A stretch of DNA of 32,844 nucleotides, from the NCBI GenBank assembly GCA_947367115.1, contig CANBCW010000025.1, forward strand, positions 1 through 32,844. The letters run 5' to 3'. How positions within the stretch are numbered: the stretch's first letter is position 1; every line of letters starts with the position of its first letter. The position numbers and the translations under genes were made by a program. A model generated the notes under the pieces. That model made no database searches, was not told the origin of the DNA, and saw only the letters and a list, made by a program, of their open reading frames with translations. Shown here piece after piece: positions 1 to 8,900 of this stretch. This DNA is from an uncultured Clostridia bacterium. GTDB taxonomy: Bacteria; Bacillota; Clostridia; Oscillospirales; Oscillospiraceae.

Positions 1-188
1 ACGGTATCGCCGATGCCGCACTCGTTGTTCTCGTCGTGGGCCTTCAGCTTGTAAGTCCGCTTCATGGTCTTCTTGTACAAAGGATGCTGATAGCTATCCT
101 TAACCGCAACCACAATGGTCTTGTCCATCTTGTCGGAGACGACCTGACCGATCATAGTCTTGCGGAATGCTCTGGTATTCTCAGTCAT
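1..188 (-). CDS. rpsQ: 30S ribosomal protein S17, partial (3' end beyond left edge)
   Basis: The ATG is at 188-186 and the first 62 codons are present; the rest lies outside the window. The protein begins [19 protein letters not shown] and continues with a DKTIVVAVK segment and a [19 protein letters not shown] segment, which are the OB-fold strands typical of S17. S17 binds 16S rRNA early in assembly of the small subunit body. It follows rpmC by 13 bases with a GAGGAGG-type ribosome binding site, the usual L29-S17 order of the S10/spc cluster. The identification is firm; the C-terminal length cannot be seen. Confidence 0.95.
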   Translation of the reverse strand, partial: MTENTRAFRKTMIGQVVSDKMDKTIVVAVKDSYQHPLYKKTMKRTYKLKAHDENNECGIGDT

Positions 189-201
189 TTACGCTTCCTC
201 C

Positions 202-408
202 TCAGACGTTGGTCTCTTTCTCACGAATAATGGTCTTGATGCGGGCAATGTCCTTCTTGACATTGGCGATCTGCATGGGGTTGTCGAGCTGGTTGGTAGC
301 ATGCTGCATTCTTAGCATGAACAGATCCTTCTTCAGCTCCTGGAGCTTCTCCTCCAGCTTCTCAACGGACAGGCCGCGGATCTCCTTGATTTCCTTTGCC
401 TTCATCAT
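202..408 (-). CDS. rpmC: 50S ribosomal protein L29
   Basis: A 68-residue, highly charged helical protein. The pattern of leucines and lysines in [20 protein letters not shown], followed by a [12 protein letters not shown] helix, is that of L29, which sits near the peptide exit tunnel and contacts trigger factor and SRP. Two adjacent ATG codons (408 and 405) are possible starts. The first overlaps the rplP stop as TAATG, and the GGTGGTG upstream serves either, so the start is uncertain by one codon. Translational coupling to rplP is likely. Length is normal for the family. Confidence 0.96.
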   Translation of the reverse strand: MMKAKEIKEIRGLSVEKLEEKLQELKKDLFMLRMQHATNQLDNPMQIANVKKDIARIKTIIREKETNV

Positions 409-836
409 TATTCACCACCATTCTCAGAGACTTCCTTGGCGATGATGCGAGTCTTGATGGGCAGCTTGTGCTGAGCCAGACGCATTGCTTCGCGTGCGAC
501 TTCCTCAGAAACGCCACCGATCTCGAACATCACCTTCTGATTCTTAACCACTGCGACCCAGCCTTCAGGAGCGCCCTTACCGGAACCCATACGAGTGCCC
601 AGGCCCTTCTTGGAGTAAGGCTTGTCGGGGAAGATCTTGATCCAGACCTTACCGCCACGCTTGGTGTAGCGGGTCATGGCGATACGAGCCGCCTCGATCT
701 GGTTGCCGGTGATCCAGCCGGGCTCAAGAGCCTGGATGCCGAAATCACCGTAGGTAACAGTGTTGCCGCGGGAGGCAGCGCCGGTCATACGGCCGCGCTG
801 AACCTTGCGGTACTTTGCTCTTTTGGGCATCAGCAT
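408..836 (-). CDS. rplP: 50S ribosomal protein L16
   Basis: 142 residues starting [19 protein letters not shown], the signature beginning of bacterial L16. The [20 protein letters not shown] and [15 protein letters not shown] segments are the conserved rRNA-binding core. L16 organises the A-site region of the large subunit and the central protuberance. Its start overlaps the rpsC stop (TAATG at 838-834) and its stop overlaps the rpmC start, so it is translationally coupled on both sides. Length matches the family; nothing is unusual. Confidence 0.97.
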   Translation of the reverse strand: MLMPKRAKYRKVQRGRMTGAASRGNTVTYGDFGIQALEPGWITGNQIEAARIAMTRYTKRGGKVWIKIFPDKPYSKKGLGTRMGSGKGAPEGWVAVVKNQKVMFEIGGVSEEVAREAMRLAQHKLPIKTRIIAKEVSENGGE

Positions 837-1600
837 TAGCGGTTGCCTCCTTCTCTACGGGTATAGGGGCGGTCGCCATTGCGGCGGTCGTTCCGGCGGT
901 CGCCGTTACGACGGTCGCGGCGCTCACGGCGCTCGCGGGGAGCGGGCTCGGGAGTGGCGGCACGCAGAGTGGTATTCAGGACCTCACCCTTATAGATCCA
1001 AACCTTAACACCGATGCGGCCATAGGTGGTGGCAGCCTCAGCGAAGCCGTACTCGATATCGGCACGGATGGTCTGCAGGGGGATGGTGCCCTCGTGATAG
1101 CTCTCGGAGCGGGCGATTTCAGCGCCGCCCAGACGGCCGGAGCAGGTGACCTTGATGCCCTTGGCACCCAGGCGGGTGGCCTGCTGCATAGCCTTCTTCA
1201 TAGCCCGGCGGAAGGAGATACGCTTCTCCAGCTGCTGGGCGATGTTCTCAGCGACAAGCTGTGCGTTCAGGTCAGGGCTGCGAACCTCAACAATGTTCAG
1301 GTTGACGCTCTTGCCCAGGCGGGTCTCCATCTCCTTGCGCAGATTCTCGATCTCAGCACCAGCCTTGCCGATCACCACGCCGGGACGGGAGCACCACAGG
1401 TTGATCTTGACCTTGCCGTTGGAACGCTCGATCTCGATCTTAGCTACGCCAGCGGCGTACAGCTTGTTCTTCAGATACTTACGGATGTTGTAATCCTCGA
1501 CGACCAGATCGCCGACCTTCTCCTCGCGGGCGTACCAGCGGGAATCCCAGTCCTTGATTACGCCAACACGCAGTCCATGGGGATTAACTTTCTGTCCCAT
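836..1600 (-). CDS. rpsC: 30S ribosomal protein S3 with an extended arginine-rich tail
   Basis: I start the gene at 1600 ([14 protein letters not shown]) because this is the invariant S3 beginning and an AGGAGGT site lies just upstream. A longer frame to 1627 only adds nonconserved residues overlapping rplV. The KH domain ([19 protein letters not shown] segment, about residues 60-90) and the C-terminal S3 domain ([22 protein letters not shown]) are intact. S3 lies at the mRNA entry channel and takes part in helicase activity. At 254 residues it is longer than the usual roughly 220-230, because of a tail rich in RRNGDRR-type repeats after residue ~217. The tail is real coding sequence in frame and probably binds RNA. 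Confidence 0.96.
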   Translation of the reverse strand: MGQKVNPHGLRVGVIKDWDSRWYAREEKVGDLVVEDYNIRKYLKNKLYAAGVAKIEIERSNGKVKINLWCSRPGVVIGKAGAEIENLRKEMETRLGKSVNLNIVEVRSPDLNAQLVAENIAQQLEKRISFRRAMKKAMQQATRLGAKGIKVTCSGRLGGAEIARSESYHEGTIPLQTIRADIEYGFAEAATTYGRIGVKVWIYKGEVLNTTLRAATPEPAPRERRERRDRRNGDRRNDRRNGDRPYTRREGGNR

Positions 1601-1613
1601 AGCTACCTCCTGA

Positions 1614-1949
1614 TTAAGCCTTCTCACTCACACCGATGGTGATGTGAGTGGTTCTCTTGTTGATCCGAACGAAACCACGGCGGGACGCGATGCGACCGCG
1701 CTTCAGGATGGGGCCGGGATTGGCCACCACAGTGGAAACGTACAGGTTGTCGGCGTTCATGCCGTGATTGTGCTCGGCGTTAGCCACAGCGCTCTTCAGC
1801 AGCTTAGCCATGGGCTCACAGGCTGCCTTGGAGGTCTGCATCAGGTACGCGGTAGCGGTCTTGACGTCCTGACCCCGGATCATGTCGCAAACCAGCTTGA
1901 CCTTACGGGGAGACATACGGACGTACTTTACATGTGCAAATGCTTCCAT
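1614..1949 (-). CDS. rplV: 50S ribosomal protein L22
   Basis: 111 residues with the L22 core [20 protein letters not shown] at the N-terminus and the beta-hairpin region ending [18 protein letters not shown]22 binds several 23S rRNA domains, and its hairpin lines the exit tunnel at the macrolide site. The start has a GGAGGT site a few bases upstream, 12 bases after the rpsS stop. The hairpin tip ([21 protein letters not shown]) shows no insertion or deletion of the type linked to erythromycin resistance as far as can be judged by eye. Length is standard. Confidence 0.97.
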   Translation of the reverse strand: MEAFAHVKYVRMSPRKVKLVCDMIRGQDVKTATAYLMQTSKAACEPMAKLLKSAVANAEHNHGMNADNLYVSTVVANPGPILKRGRIASRRGFVRINKRTTHITIGVSEKA

Positions 1950-1961
1950 TTTCGTACCTCC

Positions 1962-2240
1962 TTACTTGCTGTTAGCGGTCTTGCTGCCGGAGTGACCGCG
2001 GAAGGTCCGGGTCGGGACGAACTCGCCCAGCTTGTGGCCGACCATATCCTCAGTGATATAGACAGGAACATGCTTGCGGCCGTCGTGGACAGCGATGGTG
2101 TGACCGACGAAGGAGGGGAAGATGGTGGAAGATCTGGACCAGGTCTTCAGAACCTTCTTGTCACCGGCCTTGTTCAGCTCCTCAACACGCTTATACAGCT
2201 CGGGAGCTACGAAAGGGCCCTTTTTGATACTTCTGCTCAT
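1962..2240 (-). CDS. rpsS: 30S ribosomal protein S19
   Basis: 92 residues starting [19 protein letters not shown], diagnostic for S19, with the conserved [20 protein letters not shown] and [13 protein letters not shown] segments. S19 sits in the head of the small subunit, contacts S13 and forms an intersubunit bridge. It follows rplB by 12 bases with an AAGGAGG site, in the standard rplB-rpsS-rplV order. No unusual feature is visible. Confidence 0.97.
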   Translation of the reverse strand: MSRSIKKGPFVAPELYKRVEELNKAGDKKVLKTWSRSSTIFPSFVGHTIAVHDGRKHVPVYITEDMVGHKLGEFVPTRTFRGHSGSKTANSK

Positions 2241-2252
2241 TTCATTTCCTCC

Positions 2253-3089
2253 TTACTTGCTGTTTCTGCGCTTGACGATGAACTTATCAGTGCGGTTCTT
2301 CGTCTTACGAGTCTTGTAACCCAGAGCGGGCTTACCCCAGGGGGTAACAGGACCGGAGCGGCCGATGGGAGCGCGGCCCTCACCACCACCGTGGGGGTGA
2401 TCGCAGGGGTTCATGACGCTGCCGCGGACGGTAGGACGGATACCCATGTGGCGGGTACGGCCGGCCTTACCGATGTGGACGTTCTCGTGATCCAGGTTGC
2501 CGACCTGACCGATGCAGGCAGTGCAGTTGGTGCGGATATAACGCACCTCGCCGGAGGGCAGACGAACCTGAGCCAGCTCGCCTTCCTTAGCCATCAGCTG
2601 AGCAGCGGTACCAGCGGAGCGAACCAGCTGAGCGCCGTGGCCGGGCTGCAGCTCCACATTGTGGATCACAGTACCGACAGGGATGTTGGCGATGGGCAGG
2701 CAGTTGCCGGGCTTGATGTCGGCAGAGGCAGAGGAGATGACCTTGTCACCGGCCTTCAGGCCGTTGGGAGCCAGGATGTAGCTCAGGGTGTCATCCTCGT
2801 AACGGATCAGAGCGATGAAAGCGCTGCGGTTAGGATCGTACTCCAGGCGCTCAACAGTGGCGAACATGTCGACCTTCTGGCGCTTGAAATCGATGATACG
2901 GTACTTGCGCTTGTTGCCGCCGCCGCGGTGACGGACGGTAATGTGACCATAGCTGTTGCGACCGGAGTTCTTCTTCAGGGTCTCAACCAGGCTACGCTCA
3001 GGTTTTGCCTTCTTATCCACACCGTCGAAGCCGGAAACAGTCATGTTACGGCGCGCAGGGGTGTAAGGCTTAAAAGTTTTAATAGCCAT
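2253..3089 (-). CDS. rplB: 50S ribosomal protein L2
   Basis: 278 residues. The N-terminal [17 protein letters not shown], the [18 protein letters not shown] segment, and the C-terminal [19 protein letters not shown] segment are hallmark L2 sequences; the conserved histidine region (HPHGGGEGR) lies near the peptidyl transferase centre. L2 is needed for subunit association and peptidyl transfer. An AAAGGAG site precedes the ATG at normal distance. It is preceded by rplW (28-base gap) and followed by rpsS. Length is typical. Confidence 0.98.
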   Translation of the reverse strand: MAIKTFKPYTPARRNMTVSGFDGVDKKAKPERSLVETLKKNSGRNSYGHITVRHRGGGNKRKYRIIDFKRQKVDMFATVERLEYDPNRSAFIALIRYEDDTLSYILAPNGLKAGDKVISSASADIKPGNCLPIANIPVGTVIHNVELQPGHGAQLVRSAGTAAQLMAKEGELAQVRLPSGEVRYIRTNCTACIGQVGNLDHENVHIGKAGRTRHMGIRPTVRGSVMNPCDHPHGGGEGRAPIGRSGPVTPWGKPALGYKTRKTKNRTDKFIVKRRNSK

Positions 3090-3117
3090 TTGCGTTTACT
3101 CCTTTATTGAGATTGGA

Positions 3118-3411
3118 TTAGACCATACCCTCGAAGAACTCGATGGTCTTGGAGTCAGCGGTCAGGGTGACGATGGCCTTCTTGATGTCGGCCCGCTTGC
3201 CCTTGGGGTAAGCGCCGGTGCGCTTGACCTTACCGATCTGACGGACGGTGTTGACCTTAGAGACCTTAACGCCGAAGATTTCCTCAACAGCAGCCTTGAT
3301 CTCGGTCTTGTTTGCGCCCATAGCAACCTGGAAGACGTACTTCTTATCCGCAACGTCAGCCATGGACTGCTCAGTAATGATGGGGCGGATGATGATATCG
3401 TAAGCGTTCAT
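3118..3411 (-). CDS. rplW: 50S ribosomal protein L23
   Basis: 97 residues beginning [17 protein letters not shown], with the [20 protein letters not shown] segment and the extended loop [17 protein letters not shown] typical of L23. L23 is at the tunnel exit, where trigger factor and SRP dock. Its ATG overlaps the rplD stop (TAATG), so it is probably coupled to L4 synthesis. Length and motifs are ordinary. Confidence 0.97.
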   Translation of the reverse strand: MNAYDIIIRPIITEQSMADVADKKYVFQVAMGANKTEIKAAVEEIFGVKVSKVNTVRQIGKVKRTGAYPKGKRADIKKAIVTLTADSKTIEFFEGMV

Positions 3412-4034
3412 TATGCGAATACCTCCTCGATCTTGGCCAGGGCAGCCTTGTCAACGACCAGCTTCTTGGCGTTCAGCACGTCATAAACGTTGATCAGGTT
3501 AGCGAAGGTGACCTCGCAGCCGGGGATGTTGCGGCCGGACTTGACCACATTCTGGTCAGCGGCAGCGGTGACGACCAGGCACTTGCAATCGGCGCCGACG
3601 GCAGCCAGGAAAGCAGCGAAATCCTTGGTCTTGGGAGCGTCCATCTTGATGGAGTCGATGACGATGATGTTCTGCTCAGCAGCCTTCGCGGACAGGACAG
3701 ACTTCAGAGCCAGACGGCGGCTCTTCTTGTTCAGGCTGTAGCTGTAGTCGCGGGGCTTGGGAGCGAACACGATACCGCCGTGAGTCCACTGAGGGGCGCG
3801 GGTGCTGCCCTGACGGGCACGGCCGGTACCCTTCTGACGCCAGGGCTTACGGCCACCGCCGGAAACCTCAGCGCGGGTCAGGGAGGACTGAGTGCCCTGA
3901 CGCTTGTTGGCCAGGTGGTTCTTGACCACATCGTGAACAACAGACTCATTAGGGGTTACGCCGAACACAGCTTCGGAGAGTTCGATCTCGCCAACCAGCT
4001 TGCCGGACATATCATAAACGTTAGTCTTAAGCAT
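3411..4034 (-). CDS. rplD: 50S ribosomal protein L4
   Basis: 207 residues. The conserved loop region [20 protein letters not shown] (about residues 58-77) is the extension that lines the peptide exit tunnel. The following [14 protein letters not shown] and the C-terminal [18 protein letters not shown] complete the family pattern. In gammaproteobacteria L4 represses its own operon; whether that applies here is unknown, but the structured leader and spacer upstream make regulation by an r-protein worth testing. It lies 19 bases after rplC with an AAGGAGA site. Confidence 0.97.
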   Translation of the reverse strand: MLKTNVYDMSGKLVGEIELSEAVFGVTPNESVVHDVVKNHLANKRQGTQSSLTRAEVSGGGRKPWRQKGTGRARQGSTRAPQWTHGGIVFAPKPRDYSYSLNKKSRRLALKSVLSAKAAEQNIIVIDSIKMDAPKTKDFAAFLAAVGADCKCLVVTAAADQNVVKSGRNIPGCEVTFANLINVYDVLNAKKLVVDKAALAKIEEVFA

Positions 4035-4053
4035 GATTTAAGATCTCCTTTCC

Positions 4054-4773
4054 TTAGCCTCTTGCGGAAGCCTTCTGGGGGTTTCTGCCGGAAGCCTTCT
4101 GCGGGTTCTTGCTGATGCCGGTCTCGACATTCTTGACCTTGTTGTTCTTGACAGTGTTGCGGATGTAGACCAGACCGCCCTTGGGGCCAGGGATGGCACC
4201 GCGGATAACGATCATGTTCAGCTCTGCATCCACCTTAACGATGTCCAGGTTCTCGATGGTGACCTGCTCCACGCCCATCTGGCCGGCGCCGATCTTACCA
4301 GGGAAAATACGGGACTGATGGGAAGAAGCGCCCATAGAACCGGCGTGACGGTGAACCGGGCCGCCGCCGTGGGTCATGGGAGTACGGCCAGCGCCATAGC
4401 GCTTGACAACGCCCTGGTAGCCGTGGCCCTTGCTGATACCGGTGACATCGATCTTGTCGCCAGCAGCAAAGACATCAGCCTTGATCTCGTCGCCAACGTT
4501 CATGTCGGCAGCGTTATCCAGCTTGAACTCCTTCAGGTGCTTCTTGGGGGCTACGCCAGCTTTCTTCAGATGGCCAGCCTCAGGTTTGCTGAGCTTCTTC
4601 TCGGCGATGTCGCCGAAGCCCAGCTGGACGGCAGTGTAGCCGTCGGTCTCAACGGTCTTCTTCTGAGTAACGACGCAGGGGCCTGCTTCCACGACGGTAA
4701 CAGGGATTACCTTGCCGCTCTCATCGAAGATCTGGGTCATGCCCACTTTCTTGCCGATGATTGCTTTCTGCAT
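4054..4773 (-). CDS. rplC: 50S ribosomal protein L3 with a repeated C-terminal tail
   Basis: Starts [20 protein letters not shown], the classic L3 N-terminus. The central segment [21 protein letters not shown] and [23 protein letters not shown] form the arm that reaches the peptidyl transferase centre. At 239 residues it is longer than the usual ~210, owing to a C-terminal tail in which the unit NPQKASGR is followed by a near copy, NPQKASAR. The DNA at 4060-4112 shows the matching near-duplicate. The start has an AAAGGAG site. A 126-base structured spacer separates it from rpsJ. Confidence 0.97.
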   Translation of the reverse strand: MQKAIIGKKVGMTQIFDESGKVIPVTVVEAGPCVVTQKKTVETDGYTAVQLGFGDIAEKKLSKPEAGHLKKAGVAPKKHLKEFKLDNAADMNVGDEIKADVFAAGDKIDVTGISKGHGYQGVVKRYGAGRTPMTHGGGPVHRHAGSMGASSHQSRIFPGKIGAGQMGVEQVTIENLDIVKVDAELNMIVIRGAIPGPKGGLVYIRNTVKNNKVKNVETGISKNPQKASGRNPQKASARG

Positions 4774-4802
4774 TTTGGTTTACTCCTTTTAAAATAGGTT
4801 AT

Positions 4803-4899
4803 TGGTTGACACGGCATTGGGTCCGCGCCAACATGACCCGTCCGCCCGATGCCAGACAGTGCGGGCAGCGGTAGTTCCTTATATAGAATGTATAAGGAA
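4803..4899 (-). other. rpsJ-rplC spacer with two predicted RNA hairpins
   Basis: On the minus strand two inverted repeats fill this spacer. Directly after the rpsJ stop, TTCCTTATA (4899-4891) pairs with TATAAGGAA (4883-4875) around a 7-nt loop, a perfect 9-bp AU-rich stem with no following U tract, so it is not an obvious terminator. Further on, GGCAT (4853-4849) can pair with ATGCC (4817-4813), enclosing GGGTC (4839-4835) paired with GACCC (4823-4819). No open frame of interest and no promoter is visible. The role is unknown; mRNA processing, decoupling of S10 from L3, or r-protein binding are possible. Confidence 0.55.
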
Positions 4900-5211
4900 T
4901 TACAGCTTTATCTCTATCTCAACACCAGCGGGGAGATCCAGGCTCATCAGAGCCTCGACAGTCTTCTGGTTGGGGTTGAGGATATCGATCAGTCTCTTGT
5001 GGGTTCTGCGCTCGAACTGCTCACGGCTGTCCTTGTACTTGTGAACAGCGCGAAGGATGGTAACGACTTCCTTCTTGGTGGGCAGCGGAATGGGGCCGGA
5101 AACAGCAGCGCCGTTGCGCTTAGCGGTCTCCACGATCTTAGCAGCGCTGGAGTCGATCAGCTGGTGATCGTAAGCCTTCAGCCGGATGCGGATCATTTCC
5201 TGGTTTGCCAT
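4900..5211 (-). CDS. rpsJ: 30S ribosomal protein S10 (NusE), first gene of the operon
   Basis: 103 residues with [21 protein letters not shown] at the N-terminus and the conserved [10 protein letters not shown] and [19 protein letters not shown] segments. S10 is a small-subunit head protein and, as NusE, binds NusB in antitermination. An AAGGAGGA site lies 9 bases upstream of the ATG. It is the first gene after the promoter at 5514-5486, separated by a leader of roughly 270 nt, as expected for a regulated S10 operon. Length is standard. Confidence 0.98.
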   Translation of the reverse strand: MANQEMIRIRLKAYDHQLIDSSAAKIVETAKRNGAAVSGPIPLPTKKEVVTILRAVHKYKDSREQFERRTHKRLIDILNPNQKTVEALMSLDLPAGVEIEIKL

Positions 5212-5479
5212 GGTTTGTTTTCCTCCTTGATTTTCGTACTCAGTTTGCGTGGGTGCCTGGGTACGGTCGAACTGATTTGTTCACGCCGCCGTGCGTATCA
5301 TTCCGAGCCATGAAAAATGGCCGACGCAAGGCCGACCTTTCCCCTGCCGCAGCGATATACGCAGCGCAAAACAGAAGCAGTTCAGCCGCCCGATGACCGG
5401 ACATACTCCGCGGAAGTTACCGTTTTTCAACGCAATCTCCCGCATCATCGCAGTACGCGCATAGTATCCCTACACACGC
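5212..5479 (-). other. Leader of the S10 operon (no gene), with competing short helices
   Basis: No protein-coding frame is credible here. Counting from the predicted start near 5479, the transcript leader is about 268 nt. Near the ribosome binding site, TCAGTT (5275-5270) is complementary to AACTGA (5245-5240), and CGTAC (5265-5261) is complementary to GTACG (5239-5235). The two pairings cross, so they would be alternatives. Further upstream GGCC (5333-5330) can pair with GGCC (5322-5319), followed by AUUUUU, a weak attenuator-like element. That the leader is regulatory is inference from its length and these repeats. Confidence 0.45.
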
Positions 5480-5485
5480 TCGAAT

Positions 5486-5514
5486 ATGATACCATCTATT
5501 CCTGCTTTTGTCAA
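5486..5514 (-). promoter_or_regulatory. Sigma-A-type promoter of the S10 operon
   Basis: On the minus strand TTGACA (5514-5509) and TATCAT (5491-5486) are separated by exactly 17 bases. The -35 box is a perfect consensus and the -10 differs in one position. Predicted transcription start is near 5479. This is the strongest promoter match I found in the window, as expected for ribosomal protein genes. Confidence 0.85.
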
Positions 5515-5594
5515 GCATAATTTCAGATTTTTTCACAAAGTTTTCTGTGTTTTTTCAGTCATTCCGACGGAGTAAAATTCATGCATAAATGTAA

Positions 5595-5613
5595 GGAGCG
5601 GCAGCGCCGCTCC
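5595..5613 (-). terminator. Second GC-rich hairpin after the small protein gene
   Basis: GGAGCGGC and GCCGCTCC form a perfect 8-bp stem with a 3-nt loop. On the minus strand it is followed by TTACATTTATG, which is only moderately U-rich, so it may be a back-up terminator behind the stronger hairpin at 5635-5660 or only a spacer element. Confidence 0.4.
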
Positions 5614-5624
5614 CCCTTGGCGAT

Positions 5625-5660
5625 CCGCAAAAACAGGCCCGCACCGAAAGGTGCGGGCCT
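5625..5660 (-). terminator. Rho-independent terminator of the surface protein/small protein unit
   Basis: On the minus strand AGGCCCGCACC (5660-5650) pairs with GGTGCGGGCCT (5645-5635) around a TTTC loop, an 11-bp perfect GC-rich stem, followed by GTTTTTGC. It begins 6 bases past the stop codon of the 5667-5930 gene and so ends that transcript before the S10 promoter. The + strand reading also has a short T run (CCTTTT). Confidence 0.85.
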
Positions 5661-5666
5661 GCCTTT

Positions 5667-5930
5667 TCAGGAATTAAACAGATTATTGGTCGAGACGAAT
5701 GCATGATAGCATATGCCATCATTATCACCGGGTCCAAGATACTTTCCTTCCTCGACAACGAACGTGCAAGCTTCAATGGTATCCAAGAAAATCGTTCCCA
5801 GACCCGTCGATGGAAGGCCGCACTGTCCTCTTGCCTCAGTATCTGTCTTAGTCTCACAGTTACCGGCAATACTGGTGCTCAGAGAGAAGCTTTCGAACAG
5901 GATATCCGGTTTTGTGTATTCTCTTTTCAT
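5667..5930 (-). CDS. Small four-cysteine protein of unknown function, coupled to the giant surface protein
   Basis: 87 residues. I do not recognise a named family. The N-terminus reads as a Lys/Tyr-rich start, then KPDILFESFSLSTSIAGNC, and the remainder holds four cysteines (25, 37, 55, 74), many Gly/Thr/Asp residues and no hydrophobic stretch long enough for a signal peptide or membrane helix. From memory, short proteins with a similar KPxIxFESFxLSxxIA-C opening occur in other gut Clostridia, but I cannot verify this here. Translation is well supported: a perfect AAGGAGG site overlaps the stop codon of the upstream surface protein gene, 12 bases separate the two genes, and a strong terminator follows at once. 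It could be a peptide precursor with a leader ending near IAG, or a small folded disulfide or metal-binding protein. No modifying enzyme or transporter is nearby. Confidence 0.75.
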   Translation of the reverse strand: MKREYTKPDILFESFSLSTSIAGNCETKTDTEARGQCGLPSTGLGTIFLDTIEACTFVVEEGKYLGPGDNDGICYHAFVSTNNLFNS

Positions 5931-5942
5931 CTTCTCTCCTCC

Positions 5943-8900
5943 TTACTTTGCGTTTCTCTTGCGAGCCTTGGGCAGCGCAAGAACGGCAAGCATCATCACG
6001 CAGGCGGTCAGAACCACCATGCTCACGATCTCAATGTTCAGATCGCCGGTCACAGGGTTCTCCTCCGCATCCGTACCGGGTACGTTTTCACCGGGCTGCT
6101 CAGGCTGCTCCTCTTCCTCAACGGCATTCAGAGCGGCCACCATATCCTCAATTTCAGAGGGAATCGTGCGAAGCAGTCGGAACGTGGTCGGCTGTTCCGT
6201 ATACGTGGTCTTGATATTGGTGATGGACAAGATCGATCCTTCGGTTGTAGACGTATTCTGAATAATCACAGTCTTGCCAGCCAAAGCAGAGATATCGTAG
6301 TACAAATCCGAAGCGGTTGCAATGGACTCATCCTTATCGGTAGTCGTCGCATCATCCACAATTTCCTTGAACGTAACGATCTTCTCCGTCTCAGTATCAT
6401 AGTAGCTGATCTTAACAGGCACGGAGTTGGATCCCACGCTCTTCAGCGCGATCTGTACACCCGCAAGTGCTGTGGGGTTATCCAGCGTAAACGCTACCGC
6501 CTGCCCCTTAGCCAGATACAGCTCATTGTTGGGGCCAAAGTTCTGATAGTCACTAATGCTGGAATTGGTTCCATTACCGTCAATGAACACGATGCCGTCG
6601 ACAACGTCGTCTTTACCCAGACTGTCAAATGTTTTCGCATCGATGATCTTGTTACGCAGCTCCTGATAGCTGGGCCAGCCCTCGCCGTCAGCAATGTAAG
6701 CATCCTGAATGGTGGTGTTGCCCGCGCCGTCGTTGGCAGGATCGTAAATCCGGATGGCATCCAGATAGAAGTCGTAGCTGCCATCGTCCTTGTGGTTGAA
6801 GAAATCCGCATAGGTAGCAACGATCTTCACCTGATAATGGCCGTAGCCGTTCTTGCAGTTGACCTTGATGACAGGAACCTGATACAGCGTATCATTGGAA
6901 GCAGTATCGACTACCCATTTAGTTTCGTAGGCAACGCGGTTATCTCCTTCACTCGGGTTCTCAACCACAGCATCCGACGTTCCCATCTCTGTTTCCTTGA
7001 TCTTCACGTCGTCCCCTTCGCTTGCGATAATCCACTTACCTTCGACGTAGGTATAGGTGATTTTATGGAACTCTCTGGTATAGCCGTAGTAGGTATCCAC
7101 CAGATAGTTTTCAACAACCGTCAAGCTATCGTTCTCGCCGTACTGACTGACGATCACGCCGATCGTGCCCGAGTCTGCGCTGGTCAAGCTGATCACGTCA
7201 AAGCCGGTACCCCAGAAATCGAAGGTTGCCGTGGCGTACTTGTTGGCATCGACTGTCACCTTCTTGGCGCTGCCCAGAGAATAGGTGGTGCAGTTTTTGT
7301 AATGACTGTCGTAGCCGTAGACATTGTCAGCATCGATGGTATGCTTCAATGCCGCGCCGGGACGATCTTCGTCCTGGACCATGCTGCCAGAAGTACCAAC
7401 ATCGACCCATTTAGAACTACTGTTCTCTGTATTGTCGGACGCGTTGTACACACCGTAGCTGATGGTTCCGAAGTCATCCTCGTAGTAGATAGTCGTCGCG
7501 GGGATGACCGTCACATCGGCGTAGTAGTAGAAGCTTTTATTGGAGTTGTTGTACTTCACAACGTAGGAAAATACAGCCTCCTTGTTCATGGACATGGTAT
7601 CAATCGAGAACGTAACCACGCCTGTTGTCCGATTCGCAGTGGCAGAGCCGAAGTCCACACCATCATATTTGTCACTATAGCCACTGGGTTCTGCTGCATA
7701 GCCGCACTCACCATCCGGATAATCAAACTTGGGGCCGATGCCGATCAATGTAGGCGTGGCCACATACATGATCTCATTGGTCAGAACGTGGATATCCACA
7801 GGCTTGCCATAGTCGATGACCACGGTATCATTAACAGCCGTGGGCATACCCAGAGTCATGCAGACGTAGGGGCTAGAATCCGCGTTGACCTTAGCTACGC
7901 CATCTGCGTCTGTGATCATGACACGCTGCAGTGGGTCAGCAAAGCGGAGACGGTAAACGTGCTCTCCCTCACCATCGCCGATGCCGGATTCGGACGGAGC
8001 CAAGTTCAGGCCGTTGGAATATTCAGTATCGTCCGTGGGGTAATCCTCGAACCAACTTTCTGGCCTGTAGTCATACTCGGACAGATCCATCTCCTCAACC
8101 GTGGGCACATTGAGCTTCGTGTAGACACCGTTGGCGAACACATCGTCCGCGGCGAAGTCCGCCAGGTTGCCGTAAATAGCGTAAGAAGTACCATTCAGCG
8201 TGAAGGTGCTGCGGTCATTAGCATCCTTGCCGTTCGCGATGTAGACACCGCCGCCGGTTCCCTTCAGCTCGTTGTTCAGATGATAAGCCGTCGTGACACC
8301 GGTGGGCGTGCCGATGGCTTTGTTGTAGGTCAGGTAGCCGTTCGTAATCGTCACGTCCGCACCGCTGACAGCATAAACGCCGCCACCGTTGGATGCTTCA
8401 TTGTGGCTGACGGTACCGTGGGCATCGCCTGCCGAACCGATACTAACCGTAGCATATTCGTCGGCGTAGATACCACCACCGTTACCATAAGCCTGTGTCG
8501 TTTGATTGTAAGCCTTGTTGTTGGTGATGCTGCCAGCAGTAACCGTCAGGGTACTGTTCTTTATCGTGGAAGTCCCATTCTCCGTTTTCAGATATCCCTT
8601 CACATAAATACCGCCGCCAGCAACAGCCGCAGTATTCTCGATGATGGACGCACCCACAGTGCCCTCTGCAGCGGTAGCGGTCTCAACCGTAAACAAGACA
8701 GTGGAACCCTGCGCCACAGCAATGCCGCCGCCATACTTGCCTGCGGTATTTTCACTGATGGTACCGTCATAGACATAGGTCTCGCTGGTTTCATAGTATG
8801 TGTAGATACCGCCACCCATGTTTCCTGCGGAGTTTCTGCTGATCTCACCGCCATAGATCCATGCGTCACAGTATTCAAGGAACAGGCCGCCGCCGTTCGT

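Noticed and set aside
1644..3110. 488-residue + strand frame opposite rplV, rpsS and rplB
   Set aside because: Antisense shadow of three certain ribosomal protein genes.
5235..5275. Classical H-type pseudoknot in the rpsJ leader
   Set aside because: The two helices cross, but the connecting loops (4 nt and 0 nt) are too short to span the stems in a standard pseudoknot, so they are treated as alternative pairings.
5579..5869. 96-residue minus-strand frame overlapping the small four-Cys protein
   Set aside because: It lacks a Shine-Dalgarno, runs through the strong terminator at 5635-5660 and overlaps a better supported gene.
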